Notes: generated by a model from the sequence alone, not told the origin. A stretch of 64,000 bases of DNA from Antitrichia curtipendula (GCA_951230915.1 OX579639.1:22320001-22384000), one strand, 5' to 3'; positions 1 to 12,450 are shown, counted from the stretch's first letter. Program-made: numbers and translations.

Positions 1-867
1 TGTTTTTGGCGATTTGGTGCAAAATTGCACCAAATTTTTTGATCTAGCACCAAGCCTATAGGAAATTTTTAGTAAACTTTTGGATGAAATCGCCAAGAAA
101 CTTCAATTTCAAGAAAAATCTTGGATGAAATCACCACATTGTGAATGAAAATAGAATTAAAGATATGTAGTATCACATTTTCTATCCAATACGTGGATGA
201 ATGTTGAAACTTGGACACCACCGTAACATTTAATATTGCCAGTTCGCCACTTCATGGAAAATGAAAAAAAAAACACTAATGGGAAGTATCAAAGAAAACT
301 AAACCATTCATTGCCTTGGGATTAGTCTAAGGAGATGCCATTGGATATGTTTAGCACATGAAAAAATGAGTTAGACTAATAGAGGCTTCAATAAGTATAA
401 TATAGAGGTGGATTTTCATGTGGAGTCAAGGAGAAGTGAACCCATCATTGCCCAAGCTATTAAATTTTTTTATTTAAATTCTTTGATTTTATAATTGGAT
501 AGTTTTGTACTTATGACCTCTTTTTGCTAAATTTGAATACTAATCCAAATATAAATTCAGATTTTTAAAATTTTATCATTTGCTTTAAAGAATACACTTC
601 CAATGTATTTTTTCTAAGGGCAAAAAAAGAGTAAAATTTATTGAAATTTGGTTGAATGCCACGGAACTTGAAGTACAAATAAAATTGATTGAAATTTATA
701 ATGGCTTTTTAGCTTGCTTTGGTGGAGATAGGATTTGTTTTCCATTTTTCTTGACCACTAAAGATTCAAGACTATGTCTCACCAAAAAAACATCCCAAAA
801 TTGTCATTTCTAGTGCAAATAAACTATTTTTCTATTGCATATTTAATAGTAGAATCTTATATTGAAC
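1..867. other. AT-rich intergenic DNA
   Basis: No gene is visible. Near the start (about 14-35) there is a short palindrome with arms TTTGGTGCA and TGCACCAAA. Similar 'gcaccaaaatt' sequence recurs in the insert at 52.65-53.49 kb, so this may be the edge of a dispersed repeat. Confidence 0.5.
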
Positions 868-1800
868 TTAACCCCTAAAGGACAAGGGTGTTGTTTTGGC
901 AACATAAAAGTTTTGGGCAGGTATGTATGACTAAAGGTTTTCATATTTTTGGCCCAAATTTTAATAGAAGGTGTGGACAAGGAATATTTTTCATGTGCAC
1001 TAAATTTCAAGACATTTGGAAATATGAGTCAAAAGTTATGGCCTAATATGTGGTTTGTTTTTCAACTCGGGCAATTCCGGCAGATCTGAAAAAATCACTT
1101 TTTTTCAAAATTAAAAATTTGAAATTATTTTTTTAGATTTATGTATACATTGAAAGCTTTGAATCATTCCATTTTGATCAATGAGTCAAAAGCTATGAGG
1201 TGTTTTTGTTTGTGGGTAGTTATGGATTCTCTACTCTAAAATAAACTTTGAAGTCCTTTTACTCTATTTTCAATATTCTAGAAAAAAATAAAAGCATAGG
1301 ATGTAGATTGTTTATCACAACATTGCAACCATTGGAATTGGCATTTTTCAACTCCATAAATAAATTGTTAACAATTTTGTATTTTGAATCTTTCTCTACA
1401 TCTTTCTACTTATTATTCTTTTCCTATATGTTGTACAACTCCAAATGATCTGAAAATTTTCAAGCATGTAACTTAGTGAACTTGCCTTGAAGAATGAATC
1501 CAAAGGAGCACCACCATTTGAACATTTTTTCATACAAATTTGACCTTGTGAAGTGCAGCTGCCCGATGTTTTGCAGGGAACAAAAAAAGGGGTTTTGTCA
1601 CTTCAAACCCTGATATCTTGCAATCTACACAGTGGAAATTTATGAAAAAAGTTTCACATCTTCTCAATCTAGTGTACTACAAGATCCTACAGTTATATGT
1701 TTTCAAAAATGATATTTTTCAAAAATTTGGTACTTATATTAAAAAAGACATTTTTTGAGCACTTTTGGTGATAACATAGTCAAGGAACTTTAGGAGTTAA
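868..1800. mobile_element. piggyBac-like MITE, about 0.93 kb
   Basis: The left end reads TTAA-CCCCTAAAG (TTAA at 868-871). The right end, read inward on the other strand, is TTAA-CTCCTAAAG (TTAA at 1797-1800). TTAA target sites and C-rich short inverted ends are typical of piggyBac. No transposase is present. The interior resembles other copies of this family in the window (35.77-36.59, 46.0-46.6 and 50.1-51.0 kb), including a recurring 'gaagcTTTGATTCATTC'-like stretch. Confidence 0.6.
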
Positions 1801-2960
1801 ATGAAAATGAGAGGAAAAAGATTCAAAAACTTTGACCAAGCAAACTGTAAGATATTAATATTCAAATTGAAAAAGAGAGACTTCTACGGCACCTCACGAA
1901 ATTAGGTTTCTAAACTTTAAATGAATCTTGGCTTAAAAAATTTGCACTGTAGAATTTCAAGGTTTAAATCTTTGCTGTGGAAAATTGATTTGGAAATATA
2001 GGAAAATAATTCAAAAATAATGAATTGAATTTTCATTATTTCTAGAACTGTCAAGTAGAAGTACTAGAAATGTGGACATGAGTTGGGAGTCAAGGAAGAG
2101 TCTTTATAATTGTTACGACAGCGTTTATGGCGAGGTGGAGGGTCCCCTCTACGATTTTCATTCAAATAAATCATGGATGAATGAACTCTGTGACCACGGG
2201 AGTCATCCACTCACGATTGAATGCCGAGATGACACGCAGTCGCACATGTCGCCATCCATCACTGTCCAAATCGATTTCGTCACGATTTCTATCTACTACG
2301 TTCATCCACAGACGAGCTCAGTGACTTCGTCTCTCCCAGACCCGTTCACACGGGCAGCAGAAGATTGTTGCCGTTGCGTCTTTTTGCGTCTTTGCTTGCT
2401 TCGCTTGCCTTCCAGCAGTTGCAGCAATGCACCCTGGAATCTTTTTGTGGCATCTGGAATGAATCCCCTTTTGACGTTATGATTGTCTCCTTCACAATGC
2501 AGCAGCTGCATTTGTGGAAATTGGTGGTGTGAGGCGTTGCGGTGAAGCTCGTTAACGTGGTGATTACCTTACATTGCAAGCGGCTGTCCAGTGATCCGAG
2601 ATCTAGGCTTTGGTTAGCAAGCAATTCTCTGGTGAGTTTCGAATTCAAGGGTGTGGTTGAGAAGTGTGAAATCGTGTTACGTTTAATTTTTGGCTGCGTT
2701 TGTGGAGAGATTGCAATTCGGCTACAGATGAGATTAGAGGCGTCGTTGTTGAAGGGGAATGACTTTCAGCGAGTTGCATTGCGTGTATATGTATCACACA
2801 GGAATTTAGTGCGAGTGAAGATTTCGGAGGTGAAGTCCGGAGGTGAAGAGCTTAAGCGGTGCTCTGTTTACTTAGGTTTGCGAATCCTACATCTACTTTA
2901 GTTTCTGTGATAAGCGGATATGTGTTATTGCTTGTAGGGCTTGCAAGAGGGATATCAGCG
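1801..2960. other. Upstream region of the RNase T2 gene
   Basis: From about 2070 the base composition rises to gene-like levels and short ORFs appear on both strands, but none is recognisable. It probably holds the promoter and 5' UTR of the RNase T2 gene that starts at 2961. No convincing TATA box could be fixed. Confidence 0.35.
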
Positions 2961-4303
2961 ATGACGGCTAGAGTGATAGTGGCGTTGCTTGCTTGGAGTG
3001 CGATTTGCGGTACGGTGGTTCAGGCCACTAAGGACTTTGATTTCTTCTATTTCGTGCAACAGGTGCGTGCTCCATGCTTTGCCCTAGTCCCCTTTTTTTT
3101 ACTCCGCCGTTCCAGCTTCAATGTTAAAATAGATAATGTTTTATTTTAGGAAGAGACTGGTGAGAGAACAGAGCAATGGGATAAGGAGTTTGGGGCATCA
3201 TTCTACTGTCAAGCTAATATTATGAATGGTTGATCTGAGCAGTGGCCAGGTTCGTTTTGTGATACAAAGAAGGGATGCTGTTTTCCAATCAGCAGTAAAC
3301 CGAAGGCGGTGTTTGGCATTCATGGCCTCTGGCCCGACTACAATGACGGCTCTTGGCCTCAGTTCTGCGACAAAGAGCCTTTCAGCCCCAAGGAGGTATC
3401 TCACTGCTCCTCCTCCCTTCCGTCAATGAATTCCACAGCAATAATCCACCTATTCTTCAGAGCCACTAAATTAGGTCTGGTAAAACCAAGAGGCTCAGGA
3501 TACTGTAGTTTTTCCTTCAAATATCTGCAAGCAGGATGCGTTTACGTTTTAACCCCTAAAAGACAGCGAGGTTCAAATTGAGTCAAAGGTTTTTTTGAAG
3601 CGCTTTTGAGGGGACTGTTTTTTGTTCAAATTGATTCATTTTTTGACCAACATGTACATTGTTCTTCATTGCAGGTGTCGGATGTGATAGACGAGATGGA
3701 TGACGATTGGGGTTCATTGGCTTGCCCCTCGAGTGACAGTCATTCATTCTGGAAGCATGAATGGACGAAGCATGGCACTTGCTCGGGATTGGGCCAACGT
3801 GGTTACTTTCAGGCTGCCATCAACCTGTACGTCAAATACGACGTCACTGCTGCCCTTGCGGAAGCGGGTAAATGCTCTATATATATATTTATTGTTCATA
3901 AATTTTTCCCTGAAGTTTGCAAGAATGTTACGGGCAGTGATCGTTACCAAGAATTCCCAGTTGAAGTTCGATTGCATTTTATAACTGAAGACATATGTAT
4001 GTTATTGCAGGAATACATCCAGACGGCAAGCATTATGAAATCGAGCATGTTCGCAAAGCAATCAGCACTGTACTTGATGGCCATGTTCCAGGAATTGACT
4101 GCAACAAGGACGCCAAGGGTAACAGACAGATATACCAAGTTTGGATCTGCGTTGCCAAAGACGGATCTACTCTCATTCAGTGCCCCATCTTCCCTCGTAC
4201 AGAATGCAAGGGCTCTGTAGAGTTTCCAGAATTCGACCCATCAGGTCATCATCGACTCATTACAAATGGTGTGAACGCTACTGCAATGAAGAGCAGTACA
4301 TGA
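2961..4303 (+). CDS. S-like ribonuclease T2, four exons
   Basis: RNase T2 cleaves single-stranded RNA through 2',3'-cyclic phosphates. Plant S-like members are secreted or vacuolar and help in phosphate recycling and stress. Proposed exons: 2961-3062, 3243-3395, 3675-3867 and 4011-4303, all with GT-AG introns, giving 246 residues, a normal family length. Residues 1-22 look like a signal peptide, followed by FDFFYFVQQ. Both catalytic motifs are present: FGIHGLWP (His61) and WKHEWTKHGTC (His113, His118). Paired cysteines and the C-terminal IQCPIFPR and VEFPEF blocks match RNS1-type enzymes. The ATG at 2961 was chosen because it opens the signal peptide. Intron 2 holds a TTAACCCCTAAA end of a MITE at 3549. 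No break is seen, so it is probably a working host gene. Confidence 0.9.
3549..3564. repeat. Solo piggyBac-MITE-like end in RNase T2 intron 2
   Basis: The sequence TTAACCCCTAAAAGAC matches the terminus of the 0.93-kb TTAA family. No partner end was found within the intron, so it is a fragment or a chance match. Confidence 0.4.
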
Positions 4304-5303
4304 AATCCTTGATGCCGTGGTGTGCTTGTGACGTTTTAGGTGAATTCGGGTACTCAGCGAATATTGCAGCCCTTGGTAAGTGGTTAGCCTTGTCACCTTT
4401 GCATTAGGTGTTGTATCTATGATAGTCTGTAATTGCTTGGGCAAGCAACAACTTACGTGTGTGAGCCTGTGCAAACAACTCGCAACACATTCGTATTTGC
4501 TTGACAAATATCAAGTGCCATTGTTACACAAAGATTAGTTGAGGATTGTTTGGGTTGAAAGAGAAGCAGGTACTTTAGAGAAGCAAGTTCCACACTAGGA
4601 ACAAATTGCGTTCTTTAGTGTAGCTTCTATGTCTATGCGTGTAGCTTTTGAGAAAGCGCCGATAATTTGATTCTGGGAGACCCTGTTCTAATTCATGTAA
4701 CATTCTTGTACTGTATCACTATCACTGGATTATTTTTACTTTCCGAAAATATTGGTTTATAATAGACCTCCAATGTTGAAAGATAAAGTGCAACACTTGT
4801 GGTCCTATGAAATCGATTCAAATGTGAATGACAATCAGAGGTAAACTTTGATGTAGTTAACTAAGAATTTTAGCTTCCATACGCCAATAGATTGTAGAAT
4901 TCCAATGCTTGAGGGCACCTACATTAAAGTATTTGACAGTAAAATTAGAACTTCTCAGAATCGATGTTAGCTAACATAACTAGTCTTTTCTTCTGGGGCA
5001 TTTTTGAAGAGGTGCCATCTACCTTTTTAAACATAAAAATCACTTCTTAGATGTGTTGATGCCTACACTTTCTCGCTCGAATTTGGTGATTTCACTGACG
5101 TCTTTCATAAAAATGAAAGAAACTGAGCAAGAAGAGACTATTTTTGAGCACCCAAAAGTGCAATATTATTTTGAAATGGTGCAATTTGATTCCGTGGGGG
5201 AGAAAAAAAGGTCTCGAACTGGGTCCCGTGATCTACCTGATGCTGGCCTCGGTTATCTGTTCACAATATTATAAGTATTGGGTCATCCCAAAAGCATGTG
5301 ATC
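4304..5303. other. RNase T2 3' flank
   Basis: It contains the presumed 3' UTR of the RNase gene and then AT-rich spacer. No other gene is recognised. Confidence 0.4.
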
Positions 5304-5375
5304 GGGCATCTGGTCTAGTGGTATGATTCTTGCTTAGGGTGCAAGAGGTCGGGAGTTCGATTCTCCCGATGCCCC
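5304..5375 (+). tRNA. tRNA-Pro (AGG)
   Basis: A 72-nt cloverleaf. The acceptor GGGCATC pairs with GATGCCC. The D-arm carries TCTAGTGGTAT and the T-arm carries GTTCGATTC. The anticodon AGG is at 5336-5338 in the loop closed by TTGC/GCAA. It closely resembles plant nuclear tRNA-Pro. A run of T from 5377 serves as the Pol III terminator. There is no intron, and CCA is not encoded. Confidence 0.95.
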
Positions 5376-5381
5376 CTTTTT
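5376..5381 (+). terminator. Pol III terminator of tRNA-Pro
   Basis: A T5 run directly follows the tRNA body, as expected for RNA polymerase III termination. Confidence 0.75.
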
Positions 5382-5580
5382 GATATTTTTTGAAAAAATC
5401 TGAGTACTTGTGCTTGATTTGGGATATATCCTGAACCGAACAATAAAGGCTCTGTCCCTTCTGAATCTTTTGCCAATTTTTTATAATCTGTGAAGCTTTG
5501 TAGCATAGAGGACAAAACTCCTTGAAGCACCAAAATTGGGGTCTCATGGAGTTTGGAGTTGTGTTTCTTTTGTACTCTTA

Positions 5581-6468
5581 TTAACCCTTTAGTGACCGGT
5601 CGACCACTTTGTGGTCGATTTTGGGACTCTTGGTCTGATGCTATTCAAAATACATTTGATCACAAAAAACTCAAAGAGTAATGCAATTAGAGTGTCTTCA
5701 TGCGCTTCAATCAAAACTAATTTTAAGGGAATTGGAGCATTGATGAATTAGCTATGAGGTTGCAAACTCAAATGGCCTAGACCTTCAAATGAAAAGTGTT
5801 CAACAAAAATACAAAAAAATGTCAACCAAATTGTGAGATTTTTTTATAACTTGATGTCTTGACAAGGCATAAGTGTTTCTTTGTAATCTCATGAATGCCC
5901 AAAGTAAACTTATGCATTGGTATTTATGTAGCGCAAATTCTAAAGGATCATTCAAATCATTGATTTTTGAGAATTAAGGAAAGCAACTCAAACTCCAACA
6001 AGACTCTAGAAGCAAACATGATGGAGAGGTACATTTCACTTTCTTCAATGTACCAAATCTGCACATTTTAGAAGGGTATTCGCATTGATGACCACAGATG
6101 ATCATTTTTTGTGAACTTCAAAAATTTGTAACTAATTTCACAAAGCTTGAAAAAATATGAAACAACTTGGGTTAGATGCCTATTTGACTTGTCTTTTGTG
6201 GAAAATTTACTAAAAAGTATTAAAAGATGTTTCACCTCCCCAAAATTCATTTTTAGCCCTTAAAAGGTTCATTAATGGACCTTCTACCTTATTTATAGAG
6301 ATTTGTATTGTTAGATGAGTTTGATTTTTTGTTAGGTTGAAGAATCTCCCTTATGGAAACACCTTATACGGTTTGATCTAAGACTACATCTTTAGAGTGG
6401 CCACAAAGTTCACTTTCTTGAAAAACTACACCCGCCCCCCAAATCAACCACGGTCACTAAAGGGTTAA
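5581..6468. mobile_element. piggyBac-like MITE, 888 bp
   Basis: It begins TTAA-CCCTTTAGTGACCG (TTAA at 5581-5584) and ends with the exact inverse, CGGTCACTAAAGGG-TTAA (TTAA at 6465-6468). That is a 14-bp perfect inverted repeat between two TTAA target copies. Inside the left end is a small palindrome (GGTCGACCACTTTGTGGTCGA). No transposase is encoded, so it would need one in trans. Confidence 0.8.
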
Positions 6469-8127
6469 TTAAGCCTTCCTTGGTCTAGGGACACTCTTGG
6501 TACAAATTGGGGAGAACTTTACAATGAATTCTATTAATCTATTCCTTTGTTCAACTCAAATAGTGTTCTTATGTATTGCAACGGCAAACACGAATAAATG
6601 CCAATTTGTAATGTATATAGACTATCTTAAAGACACAATTCAAGAGGTGAAATGAGAGGAAAAAGATCACGGTGCTAGTGTTGGGTTTTGGTTATGAGGA
6701 TTTTAAGCCTTCATAGGCCTGTGAGATGCTCCTTTGAATAGGTTTAATATTGGAAAGATACGGCCCCCATGACCAAGGTAGTCACCAAAATGCTCTTATT
6801 ATTGAATCAATTGGTGCATTCTTTGTCTCTATAGGTAGTAAAGAAGTCATCCATTGGAGCTTTTAAGTCTACATGCTCTTAATAAGGTTAACTCTAAGTG
6901 TCTCTAGCATTTAGAGGTTTGAAAACATCATTGCTTTTGAAGCGTTATAAGTCTAAATATCTCTAAGGTATAGAAATCTCAACCATACAATCTTGTAGTG
7001 TACACATTGTAAATGATGTGAATCAAATTTGGCCACATTGATCGGGAGATTATAATGTTCCAATATTGAAAAAGAATGTTGAAATTTTCTTAGCAATACA
7101 ATAGAAGTGAAATTCAATTTATAAACCTACTTTAATGAAAAAATCCTAAAATATAAAATGCTTCAAAACTAATATATAAACATATTGGTGAAAGAAAATA
7201 TCTTTTAGTTAACTTACTGTGTTTGCAAAATGGCTTTGAAATGTCAAAAAATTGCCAAAAATTATCTAAGGTTGAACCCCATCCTATTAAAATGCTTATA
7301 AGACACTGATAACTTTTGGATTGATATGATATTTTAACCACACAAACTAGACCAACATGCGCAACTTTTTCAATAAATTTATTGAAAATGGATAACATAT
7401 GAAAAATAAGAAAGCTGCCAATAATCCAAAAATGTTCAAATTTTTGAACTTCAAATGGATCCTAAACATTCAAAAAAACTTGGATTGAAATGAAAATTTT
7501 ACTACAATAATTAGACTTCAAGAGGAATTGAACTCAATAAATTTTACTGAAAATGAGCATTGGATGAAAGAGCTATATACAAGCCTCCAAAGTTGCAACC
7601 ATCATAATGTAGTTTGGTGAACTGAACTTGAACCCATGAACTTTGAATGGCTCCCAAAAAATCAATAAATCTTGGATTGATCTGAAAATACCACCACGCA
7701 AACTATAAGGGAGAATACAAATTTTCCATTAAATATATTAAATTCAAACATCAAATGCAAAATTTATAGTATATATATTAGACTTTCAAGCTATGTGGGG
7801 ATACTTTGGTCACTTGGGGCATTTAGGGTTTAAGATCTCTAATGTAATGTTCTCTATACAAAAAACAACAACACTTTGTATGAAGTCTCTTGGCAATTCT
7901 TCTATCTACATATAGAACAAACTTTAACCGAGTCTTCAAAAAATCTTAGCATGGTCCTAGTATGGAAGGCCCCAGTGATTCAAATCATGAACCCTTTACA
8001 AAAAGATGGATAGTAAGTTGCTAAATGCAATTAGTGAGACTACCAACAAAGAGAAATTTGAGATAAATTAGGTTTTCTAGAGAAAATCAACCCAAGTGAG
8101 TTCCAAAAAAACTTCAAAAGTCTTTCA
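6469..8127. other. AT-rich intergenic DNA
   Basis: No gene or RNA is recognised. Short ORFs are scattered and unsupported. Confidence 0.4.
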
Positions 8128-8390
8128 CCAATAGTCTTCAATAGTTTATTTTTTGCCTTAGGTCTAGAACTTCCGCAGTCTTTGGAAGTCTTTCCTATCA
8201 CCAGGTGCGCCGATGATCCAGACCTAAAATCTCCTTATCCACCCACTATTTAGTAAGTTGAAGCACTTGAGGTAAAAATAAGCTATTGAAGATTATTGAT
8301 AAAAGTTATTGAAGATCTTAGGCACATAATAAATTTTGCCTCAAGTTTTCAATAGCTTTCACCGGTAGTCTTCAATTGCCTTTGCGTAAG
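8128..8390. repeat. Foldback of interleaved inverted and direct repeats
   Basis: The stretch near 8128-8162 (caatagtcttcaatag...) has an inverted, slightly diverged copy near 8266-8300. A third copy in the original direction lies near 8335-8385. The region would form a long hairpin. It is probably a foldback or MITE remnant. Confidence 0.5.
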
Positions 8391-8407
8391 GGCCACTTCA
8401 CACTTGT
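8387..8407 (+). repeat. Solo PIF/Harbinger-like terminus
   Basis: TAA-GGGCCACTTCACACT is nearly identical to the left end of the element at 60339. No matching inverted end was found to the right, so this is a lone terminus. Confidence 0.45.
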
Positions 8408-10570
8408 GCAATTGGACAGGTGATAGAAATTGAGCATTGATGACATTAGATTTTGCATTTATACTTGTGACAGCTATAGTAACTAATCTTACATCGCAAT
8501 TTGATGTAATGTTCCCAAACCAACATGTTCAATGCCATGATTACCAATTAATGAGACCTATTGTTGCAATTACTAAGAAATTTGCTCACATGTGGTGGTT
8601 GGATGAAAAGTCAAAAATCAACCCAAAACATAGATTTAAGGGGAAAAAAATGGGGTTTGTAAAAATTGACTACACCACCCAACCTTAAGTCTCTTTATCA
8701 CAACAATTATTTCCCTTATCAATGCTTTCATATTTATGTAGTGCGCAAAATTTTTTAGTGCATTCATCTAAGTGATTGCATTGCAATCTAGATTTTAAGT
8801 GCGTTTGTTAGAACAATTGCTGGTGCATTTGCAAGTATTTTCTAAATTGATAGCAAACACAACTTCTTGCAAAAGTTTTGACATGATGGATAATCCTATA
8901 GCAAAATTCTCTAACACTATCAACAATGGAGCTCCTTCAACAAGTTTGTAGATTGTAATTGCTACTCGAACACGGATAAGAATTGCTTGGCAAAACGTAG
9001 TATCTTATTTTTCAATGTAGGGCTACAGAATGCATACCAAATCAAAGACTACCCGCTTTGTCATCCTAAAGTTGTCTATCCATCACTCGTCATCATACAT
9101 GATGAGTAGAAAGATCAAGAACCAAACCTTTGAACATGGTTTTATCCACCAACTCAAGTCCTCGTCTAACAAAATCCCAACACTATTGATAAAAAAATCA
9201 TATAGTACAGAAGAGATAATATAATCCTTTTCATTCAAGGTATTATGCACATGATGGAAAAATTGAATCACTATCACATCTTCATCTCTTTCCATCTCCT
9301 AAGGTGAAGCCATGTCACAATGAATGTTTTGAAGTAGCATAATTAGGGTTGCAAGGAACCCTACAACCTTCGCAAGCTCAAAAACAATCATTTTTAAAGA
9401 CATTAAATGAATCATTGCACTAGAAACTCTAAAATCTAATCTCCTTCAAATTACTCAACACTTGAATCATCCAAAATCCAATTTTTATGTTGAACACCAT
9501 AGAAGTCTCCAAATTCATGTGTTGAAGAGCACCACGTCTCCTTCAAACTCACCTCTCAAAAGCACATGTCTGTGAACTCAAGAGCACACGTCTTTAAATT
9601 CCTTCAAATCAATTGAAATGAAAATTCTACACTCATTATAGGCACCTGAATTATTGCACTGAAGAACACTCTCCACCGCATAGAACATGTTCAAGAACAC
9701 CAAACAAAAAGCCACACAATACTCAAACCCTTGCAACTCGCAATACAATTTTCAGAATGAATCGCAAGAAATTTGGGTGCCCAAATGAGAAGGAATTTGA
9801 TTTTGAATATCAAATTCTTACTCAGTTGCGAGCTTAGAAGAGAAGAGAAGTTGCATGAAATTGACAATAGGTAATTAAAAAAACATTAAACCACTCTAGT
9901 GTGAAGCGTAAGAATCATAACCCTGCCTTAGCAAAACCCACGAACCTTTGTGAATTTGGAAAAAACAATTCCAGTACGTACCATGTGAACAGAACAAGAT
10001 ATTTCGAGAACTTGCAATATTAGACTATATCACTAATGCAATAAATTAGCCTGGTCTTTGCATAAAATCTTAGAGCCCATAATTCAAAGATTTGAGGGTG
10101 GAGTGCCCCATGCACATCACACAGGTACGTAAGTCTGGCTAGCAGATAGTGTGGCAGACAGTGAAGAGGTAAGAGGTATTTTTGCCAAATTTAAGCACAA
10201 GAGAACGAGAACAAGGTTACAATTGTTGATTGCCTAAAAATAAACTAGGTCGACTTGTAAAAACCAGTTCATGGTACACCAAGAGAAGTCAATTCAGAAT
10301 GAAATACAACAGTTTTATTTTAAAAACCAAACAACAGTTCTTGAGAAAGAAGGGACTACACCATCACTTGTTCTTTACAAGGTCTCATCTATTGGGTTCC
10401 GGGCAGCTAGGCCCCCATCCTTTACTGTCAGTGACAAAAGTTAATTGCTAAAGTGGATCTGGACGAGTGATCAAAGACCCTAAACCCTTTGAATTCTGCC
10501 AAAATATAACATGAAACACGTCCAGATTCACAGCATTCTACAAGTTCAACATTCCCAGTTGATCGAATGC
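8408..10570. other. AT-rich intergenic DNA
   Basis: No recognisable gene. Small ORFs at 8437-8688 and 9030-9295 have no supporting features. Confidence 0.35.
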
Positions 10571-10574
10571 AAAA

Positions 10575-10778
10575 CCAAACACTAAACCCTGGACAAAAGG
10601 ATCCGCAACCAAACCCTAAACCCTGAACAAAAAGGATCCGCAACAAACCCTAAACCCTGAACAAAAGGATCCGCAAAAACCCCTAAACCTTGGACAAAAA
10701 GGATCCGCAAAAAATCCTAAACCCTGGACAAAAAGGATCCGCAAAAAACTCTAAACCCTGAACAAAAGGGTCCGCAAT
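10575..10778. repeat. About six 34-bp tandem repeats with telomere-like core
   Basis: Degenerate units combine AAACCCTAAACCCTG with AACAAAAGGATCCGCAA. They lie directly downstream (minus-strand sense) of the tRNA-Arg gene. On the minus strand each unit supplies a T4-T6 run, so the array also offers serial Pol III stop signals. Confidence 0.75.
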
Positions 10779-10851
10779 CGCGCCAGGTAGGGGTCGAACC
10801 TACGACTTTCTGCTTAGGAAACAGACGCTCTATCCACTGAGCTACAGGCGC
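10779..10851 (-). tRNA. tRNA-Arg (CCT)
   Basis: A 73-nt cloverleaf on the minus strand. The 5' end is GCGCCTG. The D-arm carries AGCTCAGTGGATAGAGC, the anticodon loop TTCCTAA gives CCT, and the T-arm is GTAGGTTCGACCCCTAC. The acceptor has one T-T mismatch, which I recall as normal for plant tRNA-Arg(CCT). It lies only 4 nt downstream of tRNA-Val. Confidence 0.95.
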
Positions 10852-10855
10852 AAAG

Positions 10856-10929
10856 TGTCTGATCCCAGGTTCGAACTGGGGACCTCTAGTGTGTGAGACT
10901 AGCGTGATAACCGACTACACCAACCAGAC
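10856..10929 (-). tRNA. tRNA-Val (CAC)
   Basis: A 74-nt cloverleaf on the minus strand. The D-arm carries GGTGTAGTCGGTTATCAC, the anticodon stem-loop is CTAGTCTCACACACTAG with CAC, and the T-arm contains GTTCGAAC. Only 4 nt separate it from the tRNA-Arg gene, so the pair is probably made as one dicistronic Pol III transcript. Confidence 0.95.
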
Positions 10930-12450
10930 CGAAACTTCGGGGCTGCCACGAGGCAGACCCGATTTCTCCGGGTTACAACCGATGAACACGATCTTTCGAA
11001 ACACAGTGCCATCAACTCTCTCCTCTCCGGAGCTGCGTAACACAACCCCCTTGCAATTGAAACTTGTGCCAAAAAAACCCAGAAAACCCAGAGCACTATC
11101 CTTTTCAGAAACATAACTCTTATGACACGCAAAACGGCAGCAATAACCCCCGTTTCTCTGTTAAAATTCAACCCGATCCTATGTCAAGAGTTCAAGTTTG
11201 CGAATACCGAAGTCTTCTTTGTGATTAAAAAATGGGTGCCACCATTGACAGATTCGCCGTCAAACAGACGAAACATCAAAGCCGAAACTCTACTAGGAGT
11301 AGTAAGCGATTTTAGAATCGTGTTCCAAAACTGTATGAGAGGGCTAATACACTGAGGAAAGAAGAATCACTTTGTGCCCAATTTATTTACAGTCGTGCAA
11401 ATTGCGGAGCAGGAAGCACGGCGTGGCACACACCCTACTAGAAGGATAGAACTTTGGGTCTCTATTTATGCTGTCGACTCCTTCTGCAGATATGAATTGC
11501 TAGGTTTGAATAGGATTCTGACTATCGCGGTTCCTTGTGACAGTCCCAAAATCAGACTCGGGAGACGCTACTAAAATGGAATTGGTCTCAAGAGAGAGAT
11601 GAAATACTTGATTGACTACTAGTTCGAAAATGCAGGTGAAGGAACTACTCTATAAGCTCTGGTCGATTCTTGCGCCAAGAATTCTCGACAAGTGAAGACT
11701 TCTATAATGAAAATGGTATGTGATGTAGCTGACTTACCCGCTATTGAAGGGCTCGAATTGGACGACGAGTCATCGGAAGCTACATTGTGGATGACCTGAA
11801 GAGCAAGAGTGCAGATCAAAGGACATACCTGTAAGAGGTACACCAGGAGTAAACTAGGGACCTCTTCGGAGTATTGCCAAGCTCTCACCACTGATGCTAT
11901 TCACGGGAAAGCCTCTTAGCAGAAGAGAAAGAAAACATATGAAGTAAAACGGCATCTCTCTAGGGGTTGTCAGAGTTCTTGCCACTTCATCAACAGCAGC
12001 AGCTATCAGTACCAAACCTTCGATTGCATCGAAGGAAGAGCCACATATATGACTTGTGACCTTATAGCCAAGATATCGTTTCACACTACGAACTGCCGGA
12101 TCCTGCAATTGCCAGCCGCAAGAACGACCTCACTAAGAAAGAAAGAAAGCCTCGTATCCCATGTTTACCGATCGAACCCTAATGGCTAGCTGAGCCCTAC
12201 TATAAGCTATCTAAACCTCCAATTGCACTACCACCATCAAATCGAGAAGGGCAAGAAGGTGAGTCCGTGCTCTGAGAATTGACGCTAGCTCGAACTGAAA
12301 CTCAATTCGCAGATTTCGTGCTCACATTTCCATCGAGGAAGTCGAAGCCGGCATTCTTCTCAACTGCTCAACATCTTCCAGCGATCAATTCGTATATCCT
12401 TGGACCATGGATGAAATCTCAGAAAAGACCGCAGACCAAGCGGCACTAAG
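10930..12450. other. Exon-like region, gene not resolved
   Basis: Base composition is higher than in the flanks and short open stretches occur on both strands with plausible GT-AG sites. On the plus strand an intron-like GTGAGT (about 12261) to TTCGCAG (about 12314) is followed by an open stretch that encodes AHISIEEVEAGILLN and ends near 12452. On the minus strand an open stretch near 12108-11890 encodes SSFDAIEGLVLIAAAVDEVA. I do not recognise either protein and cannot choose the strand. It could be a host gene, its promoter, or a pseudogene. Confidence 0.25.

Noticed and set aside
3063..3242. Alternative exon beginning at 3150 (after TTTTAG) before the second RNase exon
   Set aside because: It would bring an in-frame stop (tga near 3232) and break the family motif VQQ-WPGSFC; using the AG at 3241-3242 restores it.
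5269..5547. Minus-strand ORF of 92 residues across the tRNA-Pro gene
   Set aside because: It is the antisense reading of the tRNA, a common false protein call.
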